Assembly: GCA_916610825.1 (NCBI GenBank)
Contig: OU744454.1
Location: 3,681,821 to 3,745,820, forward strand
Direction of reading: 5' to 3'
DNA: 64,000 bases
From: Haliclystus octoradiatus
Lineage: Eukaryota > Cnidaria > Staurozoa > Stauromedusae > Haliclystidae
Shown here one piece after another: positions 48,201-60,468 of this stretch (position 1 is its first letter; each line of letters begins with the position of its first letter). A program made the translations under genes and the position numbers. Below the pieces are notes generated by a model, which saw nothing but the letters and a program-made list of their open reading frames with translations, ran no database searches and had not been told where the DNA came from.

Positions 48201-51200
48201 CAGCTATAACTGATCGATATTTCTTCTCCATTTGTACAAGTATTGGAAAACAAGCATTAACACTCAATTGACGACAATCACCAGCAAATACGCCACGGCA
48301 AAATGGGTCACTTAAATACTCTGCAGCCTAAACAAATGAAATAAGTGAACATTAAAGACATTATACAATTTGTTCTTGAATAGTGTGCTTTCGAAAATCT
48401 TACTTGTTCAATGACTGAAAAAGGTGCTAAGTGATCAACCAGAGACAAACATAGACTAACAATAAGTGACGTCACAAGTAAGAATTCACAACAGAGAGGA
48501 AAGAATCCACAAGATGGCTAATGAATGCGACCGAGCATGTGTTTTGAGACATTCTTTTTACTTGTAAAAATATTTGATACATTGCACGCTTTATCGTTCT
48601 GTGTCTCCAAGAAAAACTTTTTAACTCACAAATATGAATCAAAGTGTGGCTCAAATTTTGCGCAACGTTTCATGCTTTGGTTGCAACCATCCGCCATTAT
48701 GTATCTCCATGGTGAATACATTTTTCTTTAGACTAGGATTTCACTGCATCAGATAGCTATCCGAGAGTAATGATTTTTGTATCGGTTGGCATTCGAATTA
48801 TGCTATACCAAAGTAGTCAGCTGTGTCTGGTACATGATCCGCTACGTCTTTGCTGCCAAGCGCTGCAGTGTCATATATTGAATCCGGTATTATTGTTACT
48901 GGCGCAATTACATTGCTATACAATAGATTTTGTTGTCACAAGGAAGCTCATCAGCTGCTAGCGAAATATCAAACACGAGGCGATCCGATTAATATATTCG
49001 TCAAAGTTGTAGTAGTGTATTCCAACAATCAATTCGGTATGATTCTTAGTCTGACGGTGTAATACTTATATGATTTCTTTCCGCTATAGTGGAATCTTAT
49101 CCTATATTCTATCAATTGGATTGGCAGTCTGTGTAAGTCTGTAGTATCAAATGTACATACAGTCAAACCCGTTATAATGGTCACCTCTATACAAGAACCA
49201 CCTGTCTATAGTGGTCACTCTTACAATGTCTAAAATAGTATATTCTATTGATTTAACCCTGTATATGTATGTATGTATGTATTTTATTTGTCAACAATGG
49301 TGACAGGCAAATACAGGGAAACTTGTGGTTCCCACTTATGTAAAGCCGTTAAAAAAGTTAAGATATGTTATTAAGATAAAAGTTTTACAAACAAAAATTG
49401 CTACTCAAATATTTACAAGGCATTTAGAACTATCTAGCTAATTTAAAAAGGTTATAAGATAAAATTTAAAGGTTACGACATTTGTACTAAAGTATTTACA
49501 AGGCATTTAGATCTATGCTAGCTAAAGAACGTTTGAATGCTGGCACTGTCTTTGAAGTAACACATTTCTCTGGCAGAGAATTCCACCAAGGTATGACACG
49601 ATTGCAAAAGTCATTTTGAATGGATTTAAACTTGGGGATTGATTTGGATTTTAATTTGTACGAGTTTCCTCTCATGTTGTATTTATTTATATCAAAATCG
49701 CAAAGCTTATTTATGTCTAAATCGACCATATTATGGGTTATTTTAAACATAAAAATTAAATCATTTTCAATTCTACGAGTTTCCAACGATTCAAGATTGT
49801 AATATTTTAGTCTTTCAGGATATGACTTGTAATACAAACTGTCTACTCTTGAAGGGTTAATTTTTCTTGTTAAATGCCTTTGAACTTTCTCTATTGTAAC
49901 AATATCTTTTTGAAGACAGGGATTCCACACTGGTGAAACCGTTTCCAACAGTGGGCGCACATATGTTTTGTAGGCTTTGACTAGTAATTCAGGATTACGA
50001 CAGGTGAAACATTTTAATATTAAATAAAGTCTTGAGTATGCTTTAGATGCAATCATTGAGCAATGAGAAGATGACTTTAGATCTGAAGTGAGGATAACTC
50101 CAAGGTCTTTGATCTTATTGACAGGTTGTAAATAGTGTCCAGATAAGTTGTAATCACATGAAGGTATTTTCATGTTTCCTACACTAAAGACTGAGCATTT
50201 TTCAAACGCGATACGTAGCTGCCACTTTTCTGACCATTGACAAAGGTTTTCTATGCTGTTAGATAATTCAGAGTTAACGTTTGCTGTACTTCTGCAAGAG
50301 AATATCTTTGCATCATCAGCGAATAATTTAATTTGACAATCATCTTCAACACAAGTGACAATGTCATTAATAAATAAAATAAATAAGAGTGGTCCAATCA
50401 CAGAACCTTGCGGTACTCCGCTGACAACGTTTAAGGGATTTGAATAGGTATCTTCGATACATACGATTTGAGAACGGTCATTTAAAAATGAAGAAATCCA
50501 GTCCAAAAGTTCGTATTCGAAACCATAAGCACTTAACTTGATCAATAACTTACTATGTGATACCGTATCGAACGCTTTGCTAAAATCGATATAAATTGTA
50601 TCAACGCGTAGCCTTTTGTTCACTGCTTCACTCCAGCTATGTAACGTATCAATAAGCTGAGTACATGTTGAGCGACGAGTGAAAAAGCCATGTTGTTCTT
50701 TTGTTAGCAAGTTATGTTTACGAAGATAATCAAGCATTTGACTAACTATAATCGATTCCATCACCTTACACGAAATACAGGTTAAGGAAACAGGGCGATA
50801 GTTTTGACATAGTGATGACTTTCCCTTTTTGAAGATCGGAATAACAAACGCAGTTTTCCAAACGTCCGGAATACAGCTTTGTAAAAATGATAACTCAAAC
50901 AGCATCGATAAAGGTAAAGCAATAGCAGTAGCAATGTTTTTTAACAAAAGTGCAGGGTACCCATCCGGCGTACGTGATGTTTTATTGGGTAAGTCCAATA
51001 GTGTGCGTAAAACATTTGAATACGAGAAATTAACATTTGACAGAAACGTTTCATCATCCGTTTGACGTGAAAATTCGGGAGTAAGGCCATCATCTTCAGT
51101 AAAGACTGTAGAAAAATACTTATTGAATAAATTAGCTCTCTCTTTCGAATCCGTGATAATGTTACCGCTGTCATCTTTTAAAAGGGGCGTCGTAGGCTTA

Positions 51201-54200
51201 GACTGTAATTTAGAGTTTACAAAGGAATAAAACTTTGCAAGAGATGGATCCTCGAGCAGAGATTTTTCACGTTCAACATTAAAATCTTTCATTGCAGAAT
51301 AGTATTGCGTCGAGACTTTTATATATTCAGCCTTATAATGATTTGAAGATATAGATTTGCGATACATTGCGCGTTTTTTCAAAGCTAGAGATCGAATTTG
51401 TTTGGGATATTTCGTCTTCCGCTTGATATTTTTAAATTTTGGGACATACGATTCAATACAATAGTTCAAAATTTTGCAAATACTCTGCCAAAACAGCTCG
51501 ACATTACCGTTAGCTTCTTCGAATAGTAATAGCCAATCAACACTCTGAACATAATCTGGATGAAATGAAGATGACGTCATACACATAAGAATCAAGTATG
51601 ACAATGAGACTGTCTAATTTATTTTGAATTGATCTGGCATTAAAATAATAACATTTCAACAACGAGGAATTTGATGAGGTTGTTGTTGATGATTGAGGCC
51701 ATTGATCAGTAGCTGTACTAGTTGATTGATTTTGGTCTCCATCCGATCCAAGCGGATCGAGTCTGGAGGTACCGGGTGTGGCATCACCGGGTACAAAAAA
51801 CTGTGGCTGTGCGGGAGGTTGCATCATCTGAGAATTAATTGGCAGCTGACAGGTGTCTTGAGAATTTGGATGTCTCCATTGAGTTACCATTGGTCGTATT
51901 TCATTTGCAGATGTTGTGTTGGATCTGTCTGCACCTGTATCAGCCCTTTCAGGTTGATTGTTTAATTCTTGCGGTTTAACCCCGGGTTTAACGGGAGATA
52001 TTCGATCAGACCGAAGAAAGCGAATTGTTCCTTTTAAATGCAACGATGGACAATTATTGTCATAACATGATCTTCTTTGATAAGAAGATTTACAAATAAA
52101 TATGTGCGCTTTAGGACACATGTCTTTCGACAGTTTACATCCACCACGAAATCGACCATTCTTTAGGTGACGCGTGCATACTTTAGGATGGAAATTTAAA
52201 CACACACCATCTTTCCGTCCGGATAATCCGTGTTTGCATATTCCTTTCAATAAATCTTTGCACGTTTCCTTGTCTAGATCGCAACAGGCGTCATCGTCGG
52301 CACTGTCATTCGGTCCAACAGGAAAAATATTTGCGGTATTCCTAACCTGAGTGTTTAATTGAGTGTTTACTGTCTGGTTGTCTTCATTTGAAATAATGGC
52401 GCCAGACTCAACTGTTTCGTCATCAAAATTATAACTTTGAAGCTCAACATTCAGATTCTGTAATTTTTGTTGTTGATAATTTTTTCTTCAACATGACAAT
52501 AGAATCAATAAGCTCTGCCTTAACTGGCCATTTAGGGTTTTCTCCACTCATAAAACTTTCACAGCATGATAAAATATTGCCATGATTAACTCCTGTTGTC
52601 GCGATTATAACGGTCTCCCACAACGTTTGATCACCAGTCGACATAATAATAAAAAATAAATAATAAAACTATAAGTAGATACAGCAATCATCTAACGCAT
52701 GATAGCAATTTGATAATAAAGACCACTAGTAAGTATAATTGCTAAACATCTTGGATCGTTGAGAAATGATATAGGAGAATTAAATTCGTAAAATTTCAAA
52801 AATATTTTCGGAGAGTCAAAAACACGTCCGTTCGCTTGAAACCTGAAACAGTATCCGCATATAGTGGTCAATCTATCTACCTCTCGTAGCTGGCTGTTAT
52901 ATACAGGTTTCACCGTATATGCATGCATGATTAGCCACTGATTATATTAACAATAAAAGTAATTGGGGATAATCATTTGCTAGCTGGAGGATGCCGTTAC
53001 ATGAATGAATCAGACTTGAAAAATGAGTTTCATGCCTTTTTTATCAATTTTATGAACTTTCTACGAACTGTTCATGAACACCTGATAATCAGTCCATCAG
53101 CTGTTCATGAATAGTGAATGAGCCTAAAATTCATGAGCTTTAAAATGCCTGATTTTAATGAACCTTTTCATGAATTGTTTTCGCAAGGAAAAAAAGTATA
53201 TATAGTATTAAACTTAAAGGTATACCTCGAAACCAAATCGACGATTGAAGAATGAATAAACTGATTCATCTTCTTCTCCGATTTTCTTTCTCGCAGTAAG
53301 ATCTTTCATAGCCAAACGATAAAGACGATGAGAAAGCGGCCCTTTTGATGCCATCATTGATAACACCTTGGTTGGCATTGTAACCAATTTTGAATTGCGA
53401 TAAATAAATCTTTGTTGACCAGCTTTTGACGATTGAAAAGATGGTAAGACCATATTTTCAAGACCTACATCTGACACCTGAAGAGTAAAACACAGTTTAT
53501 TAAATATTAGGAGTACAACCTGGTGCAGTACGGTAAACTATGTCAGTAGTTTACCATAACAAAAATACAAACATCAGATCAAATATAAGTCATAATCGCA
53601 TAGGCCTACAATATAATCATCTACTATATAAACGTCGATATATCTGTTTGTACCTACCGAATTCGAGATTCACGCTTCTCATGGTAAACGTATCAAATCC
53701 ATACTTGCCGTTGGGTATCTTATAATTTTTTACGGCAACATAGGCCATGTTTTATGTTCAATTCTTTATATTTCTTCAATTGACGGCCCGGAGCGTAATT
53801 GTTTCATAGGCATTTTTCTTGCGGCTCCATAGAAAGAACGAATTACATTCTCATGTTCGTCACGCAGTATCTTTCACACCCGACTGACCTTCAGTTCTAT
53901 TGTTTATTTATCATTTGGGCTAACTTTTAGCAATTAAATTTCTTATTTTTTCTTATTTTCAAATTTCACCCAGCGGAGCGGGTTCACTTTACTATTCTCT
54001 TATATTTGACCTAAATGTTCATTTCTAAATTAAATCTTGTTCGATACACATGTTTGTTGCATATAACTATCACTCCTTTATCAATACTCTAACATCTGCT
54101 GGTAAGAAACCTTGAAAGGCATTGTGAGACAGAAGAAAATGTAGCATAAAACATTATAACATAGCTTACGGCTACACCCGTAGTGCAAGTACTGTCTAAT

Positions 54201-56201
54201 AAAATATTTTGAATTCAATAGGGATATTTCATAGAACAGTGTCAAACGTATTCTTCTGAATATTTGCTTGGCCTCGCCGACCTAGGCTTGAATGATCACT
54301 TCTTGGTAGGACAGTGAATACAAGTTGTTTGAGTAGAAATATACCAAGATATTGTCCAATAGCTCTAATGACATTTATTCTAATTTATTAATTTTATTAT
54401 TAATACGGACAAATGTCAAATGTTCGATAGTTGTGGTGATCTTAACGTGCCCACCCGTCGTGAAAGTTTTACAGTATGACATCACTTCACTTAACTTAAC
54501 TTTCATTCTCTGTTTTTCAAGATTTGAAATTCTCATTTTTTCAAATGCTTACTTCTCAAAAATACTTATCTGTTTATCGAATAACCTTGGAAAGGTAGTC
54601 AAGTCACTTAGTACAACAAGGTAAGGTAAAAACTTTGATTTTCAATTTTTATGCGTCGACCCTATCAGAGCAAATCTGTGATTTATGTAATTTAGAGTTT
54701 AGTTGGAACTGAAGTATATATCCCCCAACATGCTAGGTCTGTATGTTGACTCATCATCTAGAATAGGCTATATTCTGGAATCTTTTTTAATCTTTCCGAA
54801 TTTTTTGTTGAGGTTTGGCCTAAAAATCATAAAATTATCAATTTTCTTCTGAATTTTCTCTAGACTTCCAGAATCTAGGACCCCAGGATCCCCACTTTTG
54901 TCAGACAATGCAACTATATATTCCTCTGACAGTTAAAACATTTTTCCCTGACAAGGGGATAGCCCCTGACACCCTGCAGAAAAAGCGAGCAATCTAAGGC
55001 CCTGTTTACAAGGAGGAGGATCATCCTTCTAGAAGGATGTTCCTTCTAAGCGACAGAGAAAATTATTTGTGTTTACAAACGAAGGCGCCTCATGTCAGGG
55101 GGCGGAACAGCTTTTCACGCACGCGTATTGTCTGAATTTAAATTCAATTTTACGTCATTTCCTGTTTCGATTTATCCTAATATGGACATTAAAGGTTTTG
55201 GTCCGACAAAAAGTTGTACCGGCAGCCAGGATCATCCTCCTGGAAGTGTTTACAAGGGCGACACGATATGAAAACATCTTTCGGGTAGGAGGATCTTCCG
55301 CCCTCGACAGAAGGATGATCCTCCTACCCGAAAGCAGTTTTCATGTCGGTTCACCCTTGTAAACACAACGCATAATAACAATAGAGCCGGATGATTCGGC
55401 TAGAAGGATCATCCTCCTCCTTGTAAACAGAGCCTAACTAATTCAAATTCAAAAGGGTGACATTGTCTGCACTGTTACTTTACTGGGAGGATTTAGCCTG
55501 CTCGCATACTCACTGTCAAAATGTAAATTTGGTAAACAGTAGTCTACTGTTTTATTAAGTTTACATTTTGACAGCGAGTCTGCGAGCAGGCTAGGATGAT
55601 TGGGCTCAGGGGATTGCATTCGACTTTTGGAAGTTTAATACAAATCCGTCTACCTACCCCTTCTATGCATTTTTCAGATAGAATATATTTTATTATGGGA
55701 TGTAGCTAACAACACCATAATTAAAAGGAGTATACCGACAGTTCTTGGCTCCTCGCAAGTGTGCAACAAATATATCTAACTATGACAACTATGCTAATGC
55801 TAATTGCTAATTCAGTAGGCCTAATTCTAGGTCATTGAACTTTTTAAAACAAATAACTTCACCGACTAAAACTCATGAAAATAATTCGTCAAAATACAAT
55901 CGTATTGAAAGTAATGGATTTTACTAAACAGGTAAAATTAAGACACTGTTTCATAAAATGTACTTACTAAATTCAATACTGCAGCCCCTCCAGCTCCGAA
56001 CGGTCTAATTCCTCTTGGGCCATGTTCAAAAACTACACCATCATCAAATTGTGTACTTTGAAGCCACCCCCCACAAGATTTGCTAGATTCAAGAAGAGTT
56101 ATATTAGCTCTTGGTGAATTTCGAAGAATTGTATGGGCTGCTGTTAACCCAGATATACCACCTCCAAGTACAACAAAATGAAGTGGTTTACCGTGCGCCA
56201 T
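45276..56201 (-). CDS. PPOX: Protoporphyrinogen oxidase (5 exons)
   Basis: Exons on the minus strand: 56201-55968, 53477-53226, 48327-48183, 47029-46533, 45605-45276. GT-AG joins, consistent phases, 485 residues (human PPOX 477). It oxidises protoporphyrinogen IX to protoporphyrin IX with FAD and oxygen, the penultimate heme step, at the inner mitochondrial membrane. Residues 9-18 (FVVLGGGISG) are the FAD/Rossmann dinucleotide-binding loop. GGWLQS and EHGPRGIRP are the next family blocks. CRGVFAGDCRQLSVNACFP and TWTLKNGLHEF match the core, and GATYDGVGIPD near the C terminus is the second FAD-binding block. The ATG at 56201 is the first in frame and places the FAD loop at the usual position. 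Introns carry a LINE, MITEs and GTTCATGAAC elements, with no damage to the coding exons. Confidence 0.97.
49160..49262 (+). mobile_element. Left part of a CAGT MITE split by a LINE
   Basis: cagtcaaacccgttataatg ... ttctattgatttaaccctgt atat, which stops where the LINE 3' microsatellite begins. The right part (gtggtcaatctatctacctc ... ggttatat-type end, accgta) is at 52860-52915. Confidence 0.8.
49496..51604 (-). CDS. LINE reverse transcriptase ORF (702 residues, N-terminally truncated domain order)
   Basis: RT motifs in order: NKTSRTPDGYPALLLKN, PDVWKTAFVIPIFKKG, YRPVSLTCISCKVMES, KEQHGFFTRRSTCTQL, YIDFSKAFDTVSHSKL, SGVPQGSVIGPLLFILFIND and the catalytic FADDAKIFS. A C-terminal region with LVKAYKTYVRPLLETVSPVWNP and RVIPWWNSLP follows. 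The YADD box reads FADD, which is normal for many LINEs. The frame is intact for 702 codons. The N terminus starts abruptly in what should be the region after the endonuclease. The ATG at 51604 is in a segment produced by the deletion, so it may not be a natural start. Confidence 0.93.
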   Translation of the reverse strand: MSYLILMCMTSSSFHPDYVQSVDWLLLFEEANGNVELFWQSICKILNYCIESYVPKFKNIKRKTKYPKQIRSLALKKRAMYRKSISSNHYKAEYIKVSTQYYSAMKDFNVEREKSLLEDPSLAKFYSFVNSKLQSKPTTPLLKDDSGNIITDSKERANLFNKYFSTVFTEDDGLTPEFSRQTDDETFLSNVNFSYSNVLRTLLDLPNKTSRTPDGYPALLLKNIATAIALPLSMLFELSFLQSCIPDVWKTAFVIPIFKKGKSSLCQNYRPVSLTCISCKVMESIIVSQMLDYLRKHNLLTKEQHGFFTRRSTCTQLIDTLHSWSEAVNKRLRVDTIYIDFSKAFDTVSHSKLLIKLSAYGFEYELLDWISSFLNDRSQIVCIEDTYSNPLNVVSGVPQGSVIGPLLFILFINDIVTCVEDDCQIKLFADDAKIFSCRSTANVNSELSNSIENLCQWSEKWQLRIAFEKCSVFSVGNMKIPSCDYNLSGHYLQPVNKIKDLGVILTSDLKSSSHCSMIASKAYSRLYLILKCFTCRNPELLVKAYKTYVRPLLETVSPVWNPCLQKDIVTIEKVQRHLTRKINPSRVDSLYYKSYPERLKYYNLESLETRRIENDLIFMFKITHNMVDLDINKLCDFDINKYNMRGNSYKLKSKSIPKFKSIQNDFCNRVIPWWNSLPEKCVTSKTVPAFKRSLASIDLNAL
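51537..52250 (-). CDS. LINE upstream ORF: zinc-knuckle region and remnant of the endonuclease start
   Basis: 237 residues. Residues 1-75 hold repeated Cys/His clusters (CKHGLSGRKDGVCLNFHPKVC, CKLSKDMCPKAH, CKSSY...CYDNNCPSLH), of the kind seen in jockey-superfamily elements. A Ser/Thr/Gln-rich linker follows, then LKCYYFNARSIQNKLDSL ... YDVIFIS, the first beta strand and helix of an AP-type endonuclease. It then goes out of frame and stops at 51537. About 200 codons of endonuclease are missing and the two ORFs overlap by 68 bp in different frames. Confidence 0.8.
   Translation of the reverse strand: MKGICKHGLSGRKDGVCLNFHPKVCTRHLKNGRFRGGCKLSKDMCPKAHIFICKSSYQRRSCYDNNCPSLHLKGTIRFLRSDRISPVKPGVKPQELNNQPERADTGADRSNTTSANEIRPMVTQWRHPNSQDTCQLPINSQMMQPPAQPQFFVPGDATPGTSRLDPLGSDGDQNQSTSTATDQWPQSSTTTSSNSSLLKCYYFNARSIQNKLDSLIVILDSYVYDVIFISSRLCSEC
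52444..52644 (-). CDS. LINE 5' ORF fragment
   Basis: 66 residues from ATG 52644, MSTGDQTLWETVIIATTGV ... ELIDSIVMLKKKLSTTKI, stop at 52444. It lies just inside the 5' end of the element, in the same direction, and probably is the N-terminal part of the ORF now broken by a frameshift before the zinc-knuckle region. Function unknown. Confidence 0.5.
   Translation of the reverse strand: MSTGDQTLWETVIIATTGVNHGNILSCCESFMSGENPKWPVKAELIDSIVMLKKKLSTTKITESEC
53040..53185. repeat. GTTCATGAAC element, outlying copy
   Basis: actgttcatgaacacctgat, agctgttcatgaatagtgaa, and a terminal aattgttttcgcaagg. Immediately downstream of the donor of PPOX exon 2. Confidence 0.7.
54998..55434. mobile_element. PIF/Harbinger-type MITE (437 bp)
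   Basis: Ends ggccctgtttacaaggagga and the complement tcctccttgtaaacagagcc, with TAA directly on both sides (54995-54997 and 55435-55437). A 3-bp TWA duplication with GG..CC ends is the Harbinger signature. Strong inner hairpins repeat aggatcatcctcct and aggatgatcctcct (e.g. 55281-55336 with ttcgggtaggagga / tcctcctacccgaa). PPOX intron 1. Confidence 0.85.
55494..55593. mobile_element. 100-bp near-perfect palindrome, TAGCCTGCTCGCA ends
   Basis: tagcctgctcgcatactcac / gcgagtctgcgagcaggcta, inner arms gtcaaaatgtaaa / tttacattttgac, loop ttggtaaacagtagtctactgtttt-like. Shares the TAGCCTGC end with 17164-17233. Confidence 0.85.
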
Positions 56202-58100
56202 ATTTTTTTTAGTGTTTATGAACTTGTGAGTGTGTCACTCTCTCTAGTTTTTTCTTGTCTGGTGTTCACACATGAGCGAACATACATTTATGTAGCCTGC
56301 AAGGGCGGTATGTTCAAAACATCAAAACTATAACATCAATAATAATATTGAATTCAATTTTGAATATTGAATTTATTCCCTCGTAATGCTTGTTGATTTA
56401 GATTCCAGTGAACCGCTTATGCAAGATTTGGGGAACATATTCTATCTGAGAAAAATACCTTTTCGGCAGAAATTTCAGATTTTGTAACTTTTGGGGTACT
56501 TCACTTTTTTCGGGAATGGCAACTCCCCCGTCTCCATGCAGTGTTTTGAGTTACCCCAGGTTGCCATGATCTGTATACCCTGTATCTCCAAGGAATGTAC
56601 TACTTTTAATTCTTTTTACAGCCTACGACCGATCCGAGAATGTCCCTGCAATTTCTCGCGAATCTTGACCGTATAAACAATATTTTAGACGACATTATTA
56701 CAATCTTATTTATCGATGTACGGCCCTACAAAATGTACGTACATATATACCTATTTGATCGGCATACTACTGTATTTCAACTTTGATATAGATACGAGTA
56801 AAATCGATAATAAACTTTTAATGGTTACTTTAAACAAAAGATACAGATTAACGAAATAATAAATTCCACTATTTGTTTAGTGGGTAAAATTTTAAAGTCT
56901 TAAAATGATATAATATAAATATACAAATATATACCATATGAATATTCATATCCGACTCTATATATGTATGAAGTATATTCTACTATAATTACTATTTCTT
57001 AAAGCTTATCTATAATAGCAGGTTTGATTTTGAGAATTAATGTAAATTGTCAATAGATGAATAGTCCTGTTAAAATCAAGTTACATATAATTATGAGCTA
57101 TATCAAAATGATTCGGAAGGAAAAGCGAAAAATAAATGTATAGATAGATAGAGTCTTATTTCAACAATTTAAGCATTACATAGTGCAATTACTAATAAGC
57201 ATTGTTGACGTCACCTCTTAAGCAGTATTGCTTGTTTGTTTGAGGGACGCAAGGCCAATTTACATGATTAATTTTTAAAGAATACAAGCATATTATATTT
57301 ATACAAACAAAACATATACGAAATCATACTATTGTATAGACGTATTAAATGTAGATGTGAAACATTTATAGTCAAATTGATGATATTAATAATAGTTGGG
57401 AATTGGATACAATTTTGAAAATATAAAGAAAGACTAGAAATCATATAGCTATATATACTGCATTTATTAAATTAAATTAATCAATAGATTTATATTAATC
57501 TATTTTAAGTTATTTATTGGATGTGACGTATTTCGATTGTGATTTTCAGACTTTTCTCTTATGAATTTACGATTTTATTTCTACATGGAAAATGGAATGA
57601 AATGGAAACAGTGTATTTTGAATTGATTTTGAAGAAATTATAGCTTCATTTAATTATGTAATACAGCCCATAAGTGTCGTTGTTAGTAGCTACATATCTA
57701 TTTTTTAAAGTATGGAATATTAACTCTTCCGAAAACTATAAAATGTAGCAATGATATCTAGTCTTTACATTGTTTTTCAATAAAATAAAGTTAATAACAA
57801 AGCCCGCCCCAAGAAAAAAGCAGCTGTACTTTCTCAGAATATAGTTTTCAGCTTTCACTACAAAATTATCCAACATAAAAACAATAGGTTTTGAAATGAG
57901 TGAGGTATAGCAACTATTACGGTTCACCAATCTTATAAAATATTTGTTTACAACGGTTTGTGGTACTTTTACATTTCAAAATACAAGATTTTGAAGCCAT
58001 TGTTTTTAACATCAACGAAATTTAACTAGAACAGTTTTACAGGCTGCTTGGCTTACCGCAAAATTATACATCAGCTTTCGTAGTAAATTTTTACTTAAAA
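56202..58100. other. Upstream region of PPOX and gene-free stretch
   Basis: PPOX promoter should lie just above 56201. 56490-56580 (gggaatggcaactcccccg, gagttaccccagg) is a fragment of the GGGGTAACTC repeat family. 57200-57275 is copy 2 of the GTTGACGTCACCTCTTAA repeat. No exon seen. Confidence 0.45.
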
Positions 58101-58169
58101 ATGAATTATAGAGGCAGAAGACATCGGCAACCGCCACCGTTGAGAAATTCTTTACGTGTTAAAGTTAAG
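58101..58169 (+). CDS. Candidate first exon, 23 codons
   Basis: ATG followed by a basic frame (MNYRGRRHRQPPPLRNSLRV) to a good donor AAG|GTAAGT at 58170. It lies upstream of the EF-hand gene on the same strand, but joining it to the exon at 60461 gives a stop after 15 codons, and joining to an acceptor near 59296 also stops soon. It may be a 5' UTR exon, an alternative start or another small gene. Confidence 0.3.
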
Positions 58170-59759
58170 GTAAGTTAAATTATTTTATTTTAATTAAAAT
58201 TAAATTGTTATATACCTAAAAGATTTGATTCGCATAGCATACGATTCATAATCCCTCTAAGGGGGAAAAGATTTTAGTTCATTACCATGCATACGACATA
58301 ATATGCTTCTAATAAGCCCTGCTAAAACATGACGGGATTTGAAGGGGATAGAATTTTTGTAATCCCAGTTTGACTCTGTAATAAAGATAGTGTCAAAATT
58401 ATCAAATTTGAGCTTAGAGCTATTTTATACTTGGAATATATGGATGGAATATATTACACTTCGACATTTTTACGTTACTGTACTTGATCCTTTCCAATTA
58501 CTCTGAATTCCACGCTCCAGCTGGCGATTTTGAAGCGTATGAACTATTACCGCCGTACTATAATGTTAGCTCTATGAAGTAAAAACATTCCGTGAAATCA
58601 AAATCATAATTCTGAATTTCACAAAGCAAATAATGTTTTCTGGTTTCTATTTCGGAGATGCTCTGTATAAGTTCATGGTACCCATAAACGATTGTCAACA
58701 TATAATTCTTAAGGATGGAATCCACAAACAGGCTGTTACGCCGGACATCCATGCTATTAAGTATCGGACCTCGGGGATACATTCCAGGCCGAGATCGATA
58801 TACCTTACTTAGACTCAATCCCAGATATAGGAGCAAGACTTTACTCGATGACAACAGTCTTCAAGTAGATTAAAAATGGTGTATTTGAGCGAAGGAGGTT
58901 TAATATGGCATGTATATACTATGAAAGTATATCTAATTCATAACTCTATCGCTCAGCCAATGCTCCCGTAAAACTCTTCTATTAAATCAAAAGAAGAGTT
59001 TTTGTTTCGAAGATCAATTATCTTGTAAACGTAAATTTTGCAAATGACAAGACACTGCAGATGAATTTCATCAGATATGATGGTACATTTAGGCTTAATT
59101 ACATGTATATATATGCGGCATTAACATTTACAAGCATAACAATGATTATACGCATGCGTTCAATATGAGCGATGTGATCGATGAAAAAGTGTAGAGATAT
59201 GTCCTAGCCTGATCTGATTGGTGTTGACTAAGAACTAAGGCTGAAAAATAACTGTATGTTACTGTATTTGTAATTTATCCTGATAGGTTTTGATGACCTT
59301 CAGAGTGGCCGCTCTGAATCACCAAGAATCATTGGATGAAGGTACTGTATAATTTAAATTTAGTTAACACATAGGGTGTTCAGAAACTAAACCAATACAT
59401 CGGAGGTAGTTTTCGTAATAAATAACTTTTAAATAGTATGTTTAATAATATTTCCTTCCTCCGCCCTGTCCCATAGAGAAGGTATTACAACTGGCGTCTC
59501 CCCAAAATTGAGTCATTGAATGAGAACAACAAAATAAAAGTTATAACACTGAGAGAACAGATATACGAGAAGAGAATTTATGAGAAGAATTATTCTATCA
59601 GTATATTTCACGACTCAAGTGCAGCTATGGCAAATTACTTTGGTCCAAACGAAGTTCAATTCATCTTCCTACGAACCAAAAAAAAAAAAAAAAAAAAAAA
59701 CTCAACTCTGTCTTGACCATTCTATCCACCATTAGAAGATGATACTCATATTTGATGTC

Positions 59760-59885
59760 TTGAATAAAATCAAAGCTGGGTTGATCAATCTTTGGAGATC
59801 AATCAATTATCAATGGATTTGAACCACAGTCTATCAGATCTGAAGTCCAGTTGCTCTCCCATCTGCGCTGATTCTCTGAGATTCC
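59760..59885 (-). mobile_element. SINE family 2 head fragment
   Basis: Inverted tRNA-like head: tttgaaccacagtctatcag, atctgaagtccagttgctct, cccatctgcgctgattctc. Body absent. An A23 tract lies nearby at 59679-59701. Confidence 0.65.
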
Positions 59886-60085
59886 TATAATAATGAAGTT
59901 TGGAGGGTTATGTTTTGGAATCATCAAGGTCTTTTCATTAAGCATCAATGAAAGTCTTTTTTCTCAATTGTCACTTCATCAGAAACCGAGGGTCACCACG
60001 GAATGTTCCTCTAAATCTATGCAGCGTCTTACCATTAGGCACAGAAGACAATGTGTTTGTCTTGGTCTTCTACGATCTACATATA

Positions 60086-60264
60086 CAGTTCAACCTGTGT
60101 ATAAAGACCAGTTATGAGATTAGATAATATTGGCCATTAAAGGAGGGTGAATTTCTATATAGGATAGATTAGATTCAATAGAAAAAAACATTTTTAAAAT
60201 TATAAAATGACCGTTAAAGACAGATATATGCTCCATGGGATGACCCTTTACACAGGTTTCACTG
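60086..60264 (+). mobile_element. CAGT/ACCTGTATATAA MITE, diverged
   Basis: cagttcaacctgtgtataaa to acacaggtttcactg, TA on both sides, interior only partly similar to the others. Confidence 0.7.
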
Positions 60265-60468
60265 TATATTCTTCTACAATGGAGATCGGGGGGAGGGGTC
60301 AGATTGGAGATTGGAGACCAATAAAAAGTGAATTCACAAATATGATGCATATGGGGAACGTACCATCGCGTATAAAATCAATCAAAATAACTAAAAGGGG
60401 GAAGGTACTTCTCCCCTAGCTTAGATATCAATGCATAATAATATGGTATTTTATTTTTAGTTTTCACT

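Larger units (their letters stand above)
49263..52855 (-). mobile_element. Non-LTR retrotransposon (about 3.6 kb), endonuclease deleted
   Basis: On the minus strand it runs from a 5' leader (52855) through an N-terminal ORF region, a zinc-knuckle ORF, the RT ORF and a 3' UTR (gacaggcaaatacagggaaa) to a (GTAT)n tail at 49263-49276. It splits a CAGT MITE. Its orientation is the same as PPOX, in PPOX intron 2. Jockey/CR1-like by RT and tail, though the exact clade cannot be named by eye. The related tail at 19605-20034 has the same end. Confidence 0.9.

Noticed and set aside
55069-55362. A 97-codon frame on +
   Set aside because: Contained in the Harbinger-type MITE.
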